In this document: positions 58,801 to 64,000 of the stretch, in pieces
How the letters are laid out: every line of letters starts with the position of its first letter
Position numbering within the stretch: position 1 is the first letter of the stretch
Origin: Longibacter salinarum
Lineage (GTDB): Bacteria > Bacteroidota > Rhodothermia > Rhodothermales > Salinibacteraceae
DNA length: 64,000 nt
Direction of reading: 5' to 3'
Assembly (NCBI RefSeq): GCF_002554795.1
Contig: NZ_PDEQ01000005.1
Coordinates: 1 to 64,000, forward strand
Translations under genes and position numbers: made by a program
Notes under the pieces: model-generated
Database searches by the model: none
Told to the model about the DNA's origin: nothing
Seen by the model: the letters and a program-made list of their open reading frames with translations, nothing else

Positions 58801-58928
58801 AACGGATGCTCTCCTTCGGTCGAAAAAACGCGATCGATAGAGAGTCCGCCCTCGAGCTCGCTTGTATCGGGGAGGTCCGGTGCACCCCCATCTCCCTGAA
58901 AGAGATTGGAGGAGTTGGATTCTGACAT
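55803..58928 (-). CDS. nrdJ: Vitamin B12-dependent ribonucleotide reductase (class II)
   Basis: 1041 residues. The active-site loop has SNPCSEYMFLDNSACNLASLN with the Asn-x-Cys-x-Glu triad, GLGFANLGALLMAMG follows, and a second signature is VIAPTGTIGF. The N-terminal part contains the usual class II helices. The C-terminal tail, CPECG ... YMCPNCG ... TGCG, supplies the zinc/redox cysteines. The enzyme makes deoxynucleotides from ribonucleotides using adenosylcobalamin and needs no oxygen. The long 5' region (about 1.2 kb) contains two perfect DnaA boxes, a possible but distant control site. The terminator is at 55701-55734. Confidence 0.97.
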   Translation of the reverse strand: MSESNSSNLFQGDGGAPDLPDTSELEGGLSIDRVFSTEGEHPFDSCEWEIRDASISNPSGEMIFEQKDVEFPEHFSQLSTNIVASKYFYGDNDKGNGSPEDGLREYSLKQLVDRVTRSITDWGKEQDYFASEEDAETFYDELTWLCTHQYGAFNSPVWFNVGLGQQYGIRDTGDKKIYGWDFDKEDIVKVDPYEYPQASACFIVDVEDSIDGIWETMGESARLFKFGSGVGADWSTLRSTKEKLSGGGAPSGPVSFMEVQDATGGTIKSGGKTRRAAIMQTLKCWHPDVMEFVEVKQKEEKKAWALIEQGYDGSFNGPAYGSVAFQNVNQSLRVTDEFMEAADRDETYGLRTVTTNEVVEEIKARTVLDKVAEGTHVCGDPGLQFEDTIQKWHTCKNTDQINSSNPCSEYMFLDNSACNLASLNLRKYQNEDGSIDVERLRAAARIFITAQEILVDNAGYPAEEIARNSHLFRPLGLGFANLGALLMAMGFPYDSDEGRAVAGAVQAIIHCEAYGRSAEIAANEDIGPFDGYAENEEPFLDVMRMHQAAVEDIDRDLCPSDLLDSARESAARMVELGERHGYRNAQATVIAPTGTIGFYMDCDTTGIEPDIALVKYKLLAGEGEGMMKIVNQSVPDALERLGYNEDERKAIIEYIDDNDTIEGAPLLKDEHLPVFDCAFKPNNGERSIHHMGHIRMMGAVQPFVSGAISKTVNMPEDASVEDIADAYLKSWELGTKAVAIYRENSKRSQPLSTSEDGNTQKSDKQKAAEAAEAAKAADPSGDGAVTQEPEIQEKVVYKPTRKRLPDERPSITHKFSIAGHEGYLTIGLYPESVQNGGAGRPGEIFITMAKQGSTLAGMMDAFATSISIALQYGVPLEDLCRKFSHMRFEPSGFTNNKQIPIAKSIMDYIFRYLSIKFLDQELEPDLASDEEVTTDPNEAAAEESHRSGPAVDTTQAELDFGDVDDATAEQQDELIGQTVEAFMDAATSGSNPAQAQAMKSATEDTFQNQSDAPPCPECGSITVRSGACYMCPNCGASTGCG

Positions 58929-59307
58929 GCGTGCCGTGTGGATTTGAATGGAGGGTTGCTGGATTTCAACTCGCTCAAAATACCTGCTCCGGGCAGGCTA
59001 CCGGTCCGTCCCAGAGCCAACCCACGTGGCTTCGTCATCTCCGCGGGTCGTTCACTCGGAAACAAGACCGTCGCTACGGGGCGGCAGCAATCGATCGACT
59101 GCGTCTATTACGCCGACGGACGGTAGATCGTGCCGGCGACGCGTCTTCTTATCGGCATCAGACCAACGGTGCAGTCGATGCCTGGCCGCTCGGCGCTGCG
59201 CAAAAAAACCGGTGCAGAAAGCAGGGTGAACGAGTTCGCGCGCCACGGTGTATCCGCACCGACTGCGAGCCGGATTAGAAAAACAGAGCAGCGCACGGAG
59301 TGAAAGG

Positions 59308-59325
59308 ATGTGCACGATCGCACAT
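59308..59325. promoter_or_regulatory. Operator-like inverted repeat
   Basis: ATGTGC ... GCACAT with a 6-nt centre forms a perfect inverted repeat in the region upstream of nrdJ. It looks like a regulator site, but no regulator gene is in view to pair it with. Confidence 0.35.
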
Positions 59326-59695
59326 GCGTCCGACGTCCCGCTACAGCGTCCAACCGAAAGGGAGTGTCAGCCTCAATAAAGTTGGTTTGACACCGAGCGC
59401 CTGACGTCTTCGGTGTGAAGACGATGCGGGCCGGAGCGATTCACCAAATCGAGACCGTCGTTGACAGCAAAAGCTGCGAATGCAGCACGGGGCTCTCCCG
59501 CCCACGGGGTGCTGTCATCGATAGTAGACGCGCGGACGTACCAAGGCGCTGGCATCGCGACTTCCTTTCACCGACATCATGGTGGGTTTCCCCCTGATGC
59601 ATAACGGCTATTTGCTCGAAAGCAAGCAGCCGGTCGCGAAGTCGTCTCACGTGCAATCAAAAGGAAGGGGCACGGACGCCGTGATGCAAATCTGT

Positions 59696-59704
59696 TTATC
59701 CACA
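59696..59704 (+). promoter_or_regulatory. DnaA box (TTATCCACA)
   Basis: An exact match to the high-affinity consensus. A second identical box in the same orientation lies 151 nt downstream (59847-59855). Confidence 0.6.
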
Positions 59705-59846
59705 ATCTCCTAACGTCAAGCTCTTCGACGATCCGCATAACGGAAATAGCCAATTCGCCGCCGATGCTGATGATTGGGAACCCAGAGGGTCTTACGATAA
59801 CTGTTATTGTCCAAGTCCGTCACACCCGCCGCGAACACCCACAAAG

Positions 59847-59855
59847 TTATCCACA
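59847..59855 (+). promoter_or_regulatory. DnaA box (TTATCCACA)
   Basis: The second exact consensus box, same orientation as the one at 59696. Together they mark a possible DnaA-binding locus upstream of nrdJ. Two boxes alone do not prove an origin. Confidence 0.6.
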
Positions 59856-59915
59856 GCCTCCTCCACAACATGTCGTCACCCATCGAAGTTGAGGTCGCAA
59901 TAACAGAAGAGGTAA

Positions 59916-59935
59916 GGGCGCATCGCAATGCGCCC
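59916..59935. repeat. REP-like palindrome, diverged copy
   Basis: A 20-bp inverted repeat GGGCGCATCG/CAATGCGCCC with one mismatch; its arms match the core of the perfect palindrome at 55593-55628. It supports spread of this palindrome by the RAYT encoded nearby. Confidence 0.7.
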
Positions 59936-60160
59936 GAACGGCGACATGAGCAGCGTACGCCCTCCGCACACCCGTACAATAAAGGTCACTCTCCGTCGGG
60001 CCAGACGCTCGAAACTAACGCAGCGCCCTCCTCCGATCGGAAAAGGGCGCTACGCATCAGCCACGGTGATGGCTGTACACAAAAATGGGCGGCTCTCCGG
60101 CTCTTCCTCCTCCCTGCGTACAGGCAGGCGCACAGCGCCCGCCCGAACGACCGAGTCAGA

Positions 60161-60361
60161 CTAGTAATCCGAGAGGTCGTCGCCGAAGTACTCGTCGTAG
60201 TTGTCGTCTTCGTACGAGTATTCTTCCTCCTCGTCGTCCAGCTCGTAGAAGTCGTTATCCCCGTACGGGTCGCCCATCAGGAGTTCGTCGTCCATGAGAG
60301 GACCTCCCATCATGGCGTCGTCGAGGATCATATCGTCATCATACATTTCGTCGTAGAACAT
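60161..60361 (-). CDS. Hyperacidic 66-residue mini-protein
   Basis: 66 residues from the ATG at 60361 (MFYDEMYDDDMILDD). It has 19 Asp, 9 Glu and 9 Tyr and no Lys, Arg or His at all, so 42 percent of its residues are acidic. Codon use is coding-like (mostly GAC for Asp, TAC for Tyr). It is Met/Gly-rich in the middle and poly-acidic towards the end (LDDEEEEYSYEDDNYDEY). Function is unknown: a metal or cation sink, nucleic-acid mimic, or charged linker are all possible. A longer in-frame form exists, but the upstream part looks like noncoding sequence. Confidence 0.55.
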   Translation of the reverse strand: MFYDEMYDDDMILDDAMMGGPLMDDELLMGDPYGDNDFYELDDEEEEYSYEDDNYDEYFGDDLSDY

Positions 60362-61028
60362 GGCGCTTCTATGCTTCTGGTATACAAAGTGGGGTGAGTG
60401 GGACTGCACGAGGTAGGTCGATACGACACGTATCACGGCCTTCCGATTCCCTCGTGCAGGTGAAACCACGGCAACATCTGCTCGGCGTGGCTCCCAAAAT
60501 GAACAGCGAAAAAGTGCGGCATTGACGCACGAGATTCCACCAGGTTTCCGGCAATCCGAACCATTGTGCGTCGTACCATCGCGACCTCCCGTGAACGGGC
60601 GCGGTGCACGAAAACAAACAATCCGTGTGCCCAAATCCGTTAGGAGGTTCCGCATCGTACAAAGAATCAGCGTCTTGTACAGGCTCGCTGCGTGGAATTA
60701 CGATGCAGAGCCAGAGTCGCACGCGTATCATCCCCGAGTCCAGACGAAATGCGCTTTCGGATGATCTCGAATCGGATTCTGGCGCGCTGCGAGCCACCAG
60801 GCCCGCGTCGTGGATCCATGAACATTTTCCGAAGCCGGCAGAATGAGCCACGCCTTGGAGTCGTTTTGCCACAAATTCCCCTTCGACTCCATGAAAAGCG
60901 ACCAACGGAACGAATCCTGCTGGCTGCGGCGGAGTAATGCATAAACCGTGACCGGCCCGCCGTTTGCCGGCCCCCGTTTTTCCACTGGCTCCCGATGTTT
61001 TTCGACGACCCGACGATCTTCTGCTCTT
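60362..61028. other. Gene-poor stretch (667 nt) before the 61029 gene
   Basis: Apart from a weak candidate small gene at 60433-60579, no coding region is supported. It separates a minus-strand acidic gene from the + strand gene that starts at 61029, so it should hold both promoters; I saw no clear boxes. Confidence 0.4.
60433..60579 (-). CDS. Candidate 48-residue basic mini-protein
   Basis: A GGGAGG-like Shine-Dalgarno sequence lies about 6 nt before the ATG at 60579, which is unusual here because most genes in the window lack one. The peptide starts MVRRTMVRIAGNLVESRAS and ends in HEGIGRP; it is rich in Arg and His and has a Phe-rich middle (PHFFAVHFGSHAEQ). It lies 71 nt upstream of the acidic 66-residue gene on the same strand, so the pair could be co-transcribed. 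No family is recognised; it may not be a gene. Confidence 0.3.
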   Translation of the reverse strand: MVRRTMVRIAGNLVESRASMPHFFAVHFGSHAEQMLPWFHLHEGIGRP

Positions 61029-61433
61029 ATGGCTGCCGAAAGTAGTGCCTATCCCGAACCCAGCGACTTCGAAGTGATGCGGCCGACGTATCGCGAAAAG
61101 GACGACGGGTTCGTCCAGGCGACCATCTCGATTTCCCCGTTTCGCGTGAAGGGGGAGAGCTCGTCCAAAGCAGGCGCGCGACGGGCCGCGCTGTATGAAG
61201 CGCAGAAGACCTACAAATCGTACCACCCGGGATACTCGATTAAGAATCCCTTCCCCGAACACTTCGTCGATGGTGAGGGAATGGAGTGGCACCGCCTCCC
61301 ACCGTTCGAGCGCGGCACATACGGCGACTACAAGTTCATCGACGACCAGGGCGAAGAAGACTACGTAGACATCGACACGATGCTACTCTGGGACGTACGA
61401 CCGAAAGACATTCTTGAGGGCGAAGAGTCCTGA
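61029..61433 (+). CDS. Conserved-looking protein of unknown function
   Basis: 134 residues from the ATG at 61029; the upstream in-frame extension is rejected. It is soluble, rich in aromatic and acidic residues (YKSYHPGYSIKNPFPEHF; GTYGDYKFIDDQGEEDYVD) and has no cysteine. A small basic N-terminal segment (QATISISPFRVKGESSSKAG) precedes a helix. No family is recognised. A strong terminator follows 21 nt after the stop, which supports it being a real gene. Confidence 0.7.
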   Translation: MAAESSAYPEPSDFEVMRPTYREKDDGFVQATISISPFRVKGESSSKAGARRAALYEAQKTYKSYHPGYSIKNPFPEHFVDGEGMEWHRLPPFERGTYGDYKFIDDQGEEDYVDIDTMLLWDVRPKDILEGEES

Positions 61434-61454
61434 GGCGACCGACTCGTTGAAACG

Positions 61455-61491
61455 AAAAGCCGCTCCTCCAATCGGGGGGAGCGGCTTTTTT
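61455..61491. terminator. Bidirectional rho-independent terminator
   Basis: A perfect 12-bp stem AAAAGCCGCTCC (61455-61466) with GGAGCGGCTTTT (61478-61489) is followed by T runs in both directions. It separates the + strand gene ending at 61433 from the minus-strand gene ending at 61570. Confidence 0.88.
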
Positions 61492-61569
61492 TATCTACGA
61501 GCACGAAGCTACCAGCAGTGTCTACTGACTCTCGCGGACGGACCAGTCCATGAAGCAAGCAATCGCTGT

Positions 61570-61899
61570 TCATCCAGTAGCGGCCTGTGCATCCAGACGA
61601 TCGAGCACCCGCTCTGTGTCCCGAATCAGCGTAGCAATTGCCTCCGCACGCGCCTGCAAATGAAGCGCGTTCCGCCCGTCCGCGTCCTCGTTCTTCGTAG
61701 CCGTTCGATCAGCATCCGTCTCGACAACGAGGGATTTGCAATCCTTACTGAGCCGACGGGCCATCGCCTTTAGCATCTCAAGGTCGCGGCGCGCCTCACC
61801 GACCGCCGTCGATGTCGGGTCATGGCGTGATGAGGATCCATTCAGACGAAATCTGGGGAGCGACCGATCCTCGAGAAGACGGTCGTGAAGAAGAACCAT
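61570..61899 (-). CDS. Hypothetical helical protein
   Basis: 109 residues, mostly helical in look (ARRDLEMLKAMARRLSKD; HLQARAEAIATLIRDTERVL), highly charged and without hydrophobic spans. No family is recognised. The bidirectional terminator after its 3' end, and the lack of a competing frame, support it as a gene, but its first 35 residues look less like protein than the rest, so the start may lie further in. Confidence 0.45.
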   Translation of the reverse strand: MVLLHDRLLEDRSLPRFRLNGSSSRHDPTSTAVGEARRDLEMLKAMARRLSKDCKSLVVETDADRTATKNEDADGRNALHLQARAEAIATLIRDTERVLDRLDAQAATG

Positions 61900-62113
61900 G
61901 GCCTCGGCAGGTAATCATGAGAGACACGTCGTATCGACCGATCGCCGTGCTCCATACACCTGAGATGTCGCGTCGCTCGCGGACGCTCACAACGATCGGA
62001 TGTACATATTACATTCGTACAAATCGATCGCTGTCTACGTACTCCATCACATGGCCTGCGAAAAACTCGCACGCTCCCGTGGAGCTTTTCACTACAACCT
62101 CCGCATGATGAGG

Positions 62114-63058
62114 TTATGGTGCAGGGGCCGAGGTTGCCGTCCACTGGATGTCGACGTGCACGGGCAGATGATCTGAAATCCGACGCGCCTCACGCAGAGT
62201 TGAAAAGGCGGTCGTGAAGTCAGCGATCCCGCCTCGCGAGATATGAAGCGGTCCCATTTCCACGAAGATATTGTCGTATTCGTTGGCGAGATGACCGTTA
62301 GGACCCGTCCGCCGCTTCCGCCGAAGGCTGGTCGGCTGATCGTCGAGCACCGCTCGGTAGCCGAGTCGCCGGAATCCACTGAACGCTTCGTGATCCTCGT
62401 CCAGGTTGAAGTCGCCAAGCACGACCAGATGGTCGGACGCGTACCGCGGGTGTAGCGCGTCGAGTTGCCGGACCTCGTGCTCCGGGTCTTTCGAGCGCGG
62501 CACGGCGTGGATGCTGGCAACCAGGAAGGTGCTGCCGCTCTTCCGCTCCTGAAAGCGCGCCATGTACGGCTCGCGGTCGATGGAGCGAGAAAGCGTCGGT
62601 TCAAGCCAGGCACGCCCCTTGATCTGGGCACGCGAGGTTTTCCAGACGTACGCATAGCGCTCCGACCCGTCGCCGCTTGTCGGGTCGCTGAGTCGGTAAT
62701 CCCAGTCAAACCCACGGCGATCCAGTTCATCGACCAGGCGACCAACGGCCTGCGCACCGGCCGGACCCGTGGACACCTCCTGGATGGCCACGATGTCATA
62801 GTCGCGCAGCGTCTCCGCGATGAACGCCATCTCGCGATCGTTCTTCGAGCGGCCGAAGTTGTACAGGTTCCACGTCGCAAGACGCAGATACGGACCGCTC
62901 GGCGCCTCCCCAGTGGTTTCCGTTTGGACCGTCGCCACCGGGTCTGTGGCCGACCGCGTCGCAATACCTAGAATTTCGATTCCGGTGACATATTCGACAC
63001 CGGCAACACTTATGACGATTACGGCTGCCATGAGCAACCGCTTGACCTTAGAATCCAT
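62114..63058 (-). CDS. Endonuclease/exonuclease/phosphatase family protein
   Basis: 314 residues with an N-terminal hydrophobic anchor (LMAAVIVISVAGVEYVTGI). The DNase-I-like fold shows LRLATWNLYNFG, the metal-binding Glu in IVAIQEVS, LVASIHAVPRS, the Asp/Asn pair in VVLGDFNLDED and the catalytic His near the C-terminus in ISDHLPVHVD. Enzymes of this family cut nucleic acids, phosphodiesters or sphingomyelin. The anchor places it at or outside the inner membrane. Substrate cannot be assigned. The gene is single. Confidence 0.9.
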   Translation of the reverse strand: MDSKVKRLLMAAVIVISVAGVEYVTGIEILGIATRSATDPVATVQTETTGEAPSGPYLRLATWNLYNFGRSKNDREMAFIAETLRDYDIVAIQEVSTGPAGAQAVGRLVDELDRRGFDWDYRLSDPTSGDGSERYAYVWKTSRAQIKGRAWLEPTLSRSIDREPYMARFQERKSGSTFLVASIHAVPRSKDPEHEVRQLDALHPRYASDHLVVLGDFNLDEDHEAFSGFRRLGYRAVLDDQPTSLRRKRRTGPNGHLANEYDNIFVEMGPLHISRGGIADFTTAFSTLREARRISDHLPVHVDIQWTATSAPAP

Positions 63059-63229
63059 CGTAAAGCAGGAAAACGCGGGGACAACGAATGAGGCGTATTA
63101 ACGTCGTCGTCCCCGTGGAGAATTGCGATCCCTGACCGCCATAGAATGTGTGAGTTTCACGAGACGTGACATTCCAATCGCCTCACGTACTGGTTTGCGC
63201 ATCTTGACCGTAGATGGCTCCACACAGTT

Positions 63230-63391
63230 CTAGCGCGTGTACAGCCAGACGCCATGAATGATACCCGGAATGTACCCGATCAGAGTCAGGACCAGGTTGA
63301 TCAGAAAATCCGTTCCCAGGCCACGCAGAAGATAGACTCCGAGCGGGGGCAACAGGATCAAAAGAAGGAGCGTGATGAAGTTGTTATTCAT
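63230..63391 (-). CDS. Pmp3/YqaE family small membrane protein
   Basis: 53 residues, two hydrophobic spans linked by a short loop: it begins MNNNFITLLLLILLPPLGVY and continues LRGLGTDFLINLVLTLIGY, ending IPGIIHGVWLYTR. The LLPPLGV motif in the first span and the IPGIIHGVW motif after the second are those of the Pmp3/YqaE (UPF0057) family, stress- and salt-related proteolipids that affect membrane potential. A salt-tolerance link would fit this organism but is only inferred from family. It stands alone between the nuclease-like gene and the methyltransferase. Confidence 0.9.
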   Translation of the reverse strand: MNNNFITLLLLILLPPLGVYLLRGLGTDFLINLVLTLIGYIPGIIHGVWLYTR

Positions 63392-63502
63392 GGCGGTACA
63401 CGTTTGAAATGAAAAAGCAGTCGTTCGATTGAACTGGCGTATACAACGAAGGGACGCAGGCCGCCCCCCATTATTTGCGCACGGCTTACGCGGCGGGATT
63501 CT

Positions 63503-64000
63503 CTACGACCGTTTGCGTGCCAGCGTCACGCCATCGGCGAGGGGGAGCATACTCACGTCCACCCGGTCATCGGCATGAATAGCCGTGTTGAGGTCGTGCA
63601 CAACCTGAACGCTCTCCTCCTCAATCTCGGGATGAGCCACACGACCGTCTCGAAACGTGTTGTCGAGCACCACGAGGCCACCTGGGCGGACGAGACGGAG
63701 GCACAACTCGTAGTACGTTGGATAATTGATCTTGTCTGCGTCAATAAACGCGAAATCGTAGGTCTCCGCTGCATTCTCCTTTTCCAGAAGGACATCGAGA
63801 CTGTCCAGCGCGGGTGCGATGCGAAGATCGATCTTGTCCGCGACGCCAGCTTCCTCCCAGTACCGCCGTGCTACGTTTGTGTACTCCTCACTGATATCGA
63901 GAGCCGTGACGTGGCCGTCGGACGGAATTGCCTCCGCCGCAGCCAGTGCACTGTACCCCGTGAAGACGCCAACCTCCAGGGTCCGACGAGCGTTCATGAG
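63503..64000 (-). CDS. O-methyltransferase family 3, 5' end cut by the window
   Basis: 165 residues visible; the N-terminus lies beyond the window edge. The SAM-binding motif I is LEVGVFTGYSALAAAEAI, then ALDISEEYTNVARRYWEEAG, the metal-binding acidic motif YDFAFIDADKINYP, and LVLRPGG-like LVRPGGLVVLDNTFRDGRVA. These are hallmarks of caffeoyl-CoA/catechol-type O-methyltransferases (Methyltransf_3). It transfers a methyl group from SAM to a hydroxyl of an unknown acceptor. Confidence 0.92.
   Translation of the reverse strand, partial: LMNARRTLEVGVFTGYSALAAAEAIPSDGHVTALDISEEYTNVARRYWEEAGVADKIDLRIAPALDSLDVLLEKENAAETYDFAFIDADKINYPTYYELCLRLVRPGGLVVLDNTFRDGRVAHPEIEEESVQVVHDLNTAIHADDRVDVSMLPLADGVTLARKRS

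Larger units (their letters stand above)
58929..60160. other. Long gene-poor region upstream of nrdJ with two DnaA boxes
   Basis: 1232 nt without a convincing gene; open frames here (60-196 codons) have no family resemblance and chance composition. It contains two perfect TTATCCACA boxes, an 18-bp operator-like palindrome at 59308-59325, a REP-like palindrome at 59916-59935 and small GC hairpins. See the findings for a possible replication-control role. Confidence 0.5.

Noticed and set aside
56274-58925. 883-codon + strand open frame opposite nrdJ
   Set aside because: A mirror of the nrdJ codons (GC-rich third positions keep the antisense frame open); no family resemblance, while nrdJ itself is unambiguous.
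59807-60397. 196-codon + strand frame over the acidic gene and the REP-like palindrome
   Set aside because: Its last part is the antisense of the acidic mini-protein codons; Val/His-rich composition is typical of antisense of GAC/GAG repeats.
60369-61292. 307-codon minus-strand frame
   Set aside because: Overlaps the 61029-61433 gene on the opposite strand and shows no domain; the + strand gene has a start, a terminator and a protein-like composition.

Overview
The window looks like chromosome from a halophilic or marine member of the Rhodothermota/Bacteroidota (Salinibacter-like). This is inferred from the overall look, not from a search. GC is high, proteins are Asp/Glu-rich, Shine-Dalgarno sequences are mostly weak, Rho carries a Bacteroidota-style disordered insert, several secreted beta-propeller proteins are present, and there are 7- and 8-nt degenerate tandem repeats at gene ends. 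No rRNA, tRNA or CRISPR array was seen.

Layout. 1-9.8 kb: the tail of an IS transposase, then a CBS-domain protein, a small membrane protein, an alpha/beta hydrolase, a membrane protein, a large secreted M14 peptidase, a PHA-granule-type protein, a DinB-like protein, a DUF2459 lipoprotein and a SulP transporter. 9.9-17.6 kb: glutamate dehydrogenase, a CPA1 antiporter with RCK domains, an APC permease fused to an EIIA-like domain and TrkA_C, and an outer-membrane barrel. 17.8-26.1 kb: aroE, pgeF, a YheT-like hydrolase, a prohibitin homologue, recJ, and rho after a long leader. 26.3-32 kb: a Tricorn-like protease, a HAD phosphatase, an OmpA-like lipoprotein and a Nudix hydrolase. 32.2-36 kb: an SLC13 permease with TrkA_C domains and a second SulP transporter. 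36.2-42.4 kb: an ABC permease and four secreted proteins, two of them beta-propellers. 42.6-47.8 kb: metH, a Crp/Fnr regulator and a convergent outer-membrane protein with a perfect FNR-type box upstream. 48.2-52.7 kb: an ECF41 sigma factor overlapping its carboxymuconolactone-decarboxylase partner, an MBL hydrolase, mscL and a LOG-family protein. 52.9-58.9 kb: a large unknown membrane protein, a REP-associated (RAYT) transposase with a nearby perfect palindrome, and nrdJ. 58.9-64 kb: a long gene-poor stretch with two perfect DnaA boxes, a hyperacidic mini-protein, unknown small genes, an endonuclease/exonuclease/phosphatase protein, a 53-residue Pmp3/YqaE protein and a truncated O-methyltransferase.

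How the genes fit together. Several ion or solute transporters carry regulatory cytosolic domains (RCK/TrkA_C, EIIA-like, STAS), and mscL is also present, which suits a life of changing salinity. Deoxynucleotide and methionine synthesis here both use B12 enzymes (NrdJ, MetH). The most testable new points are: the Crp/Fnr regulator, whose recognition helix predicts exactly the box found in front of its neighbour; the permease-EIIA fusion whose phospho-histidine position is Tyr; the RAYT/palindrome pair; the gene-end 8-mer repeats; the DnaA boxes; and the basic-free acidic mini-protein.
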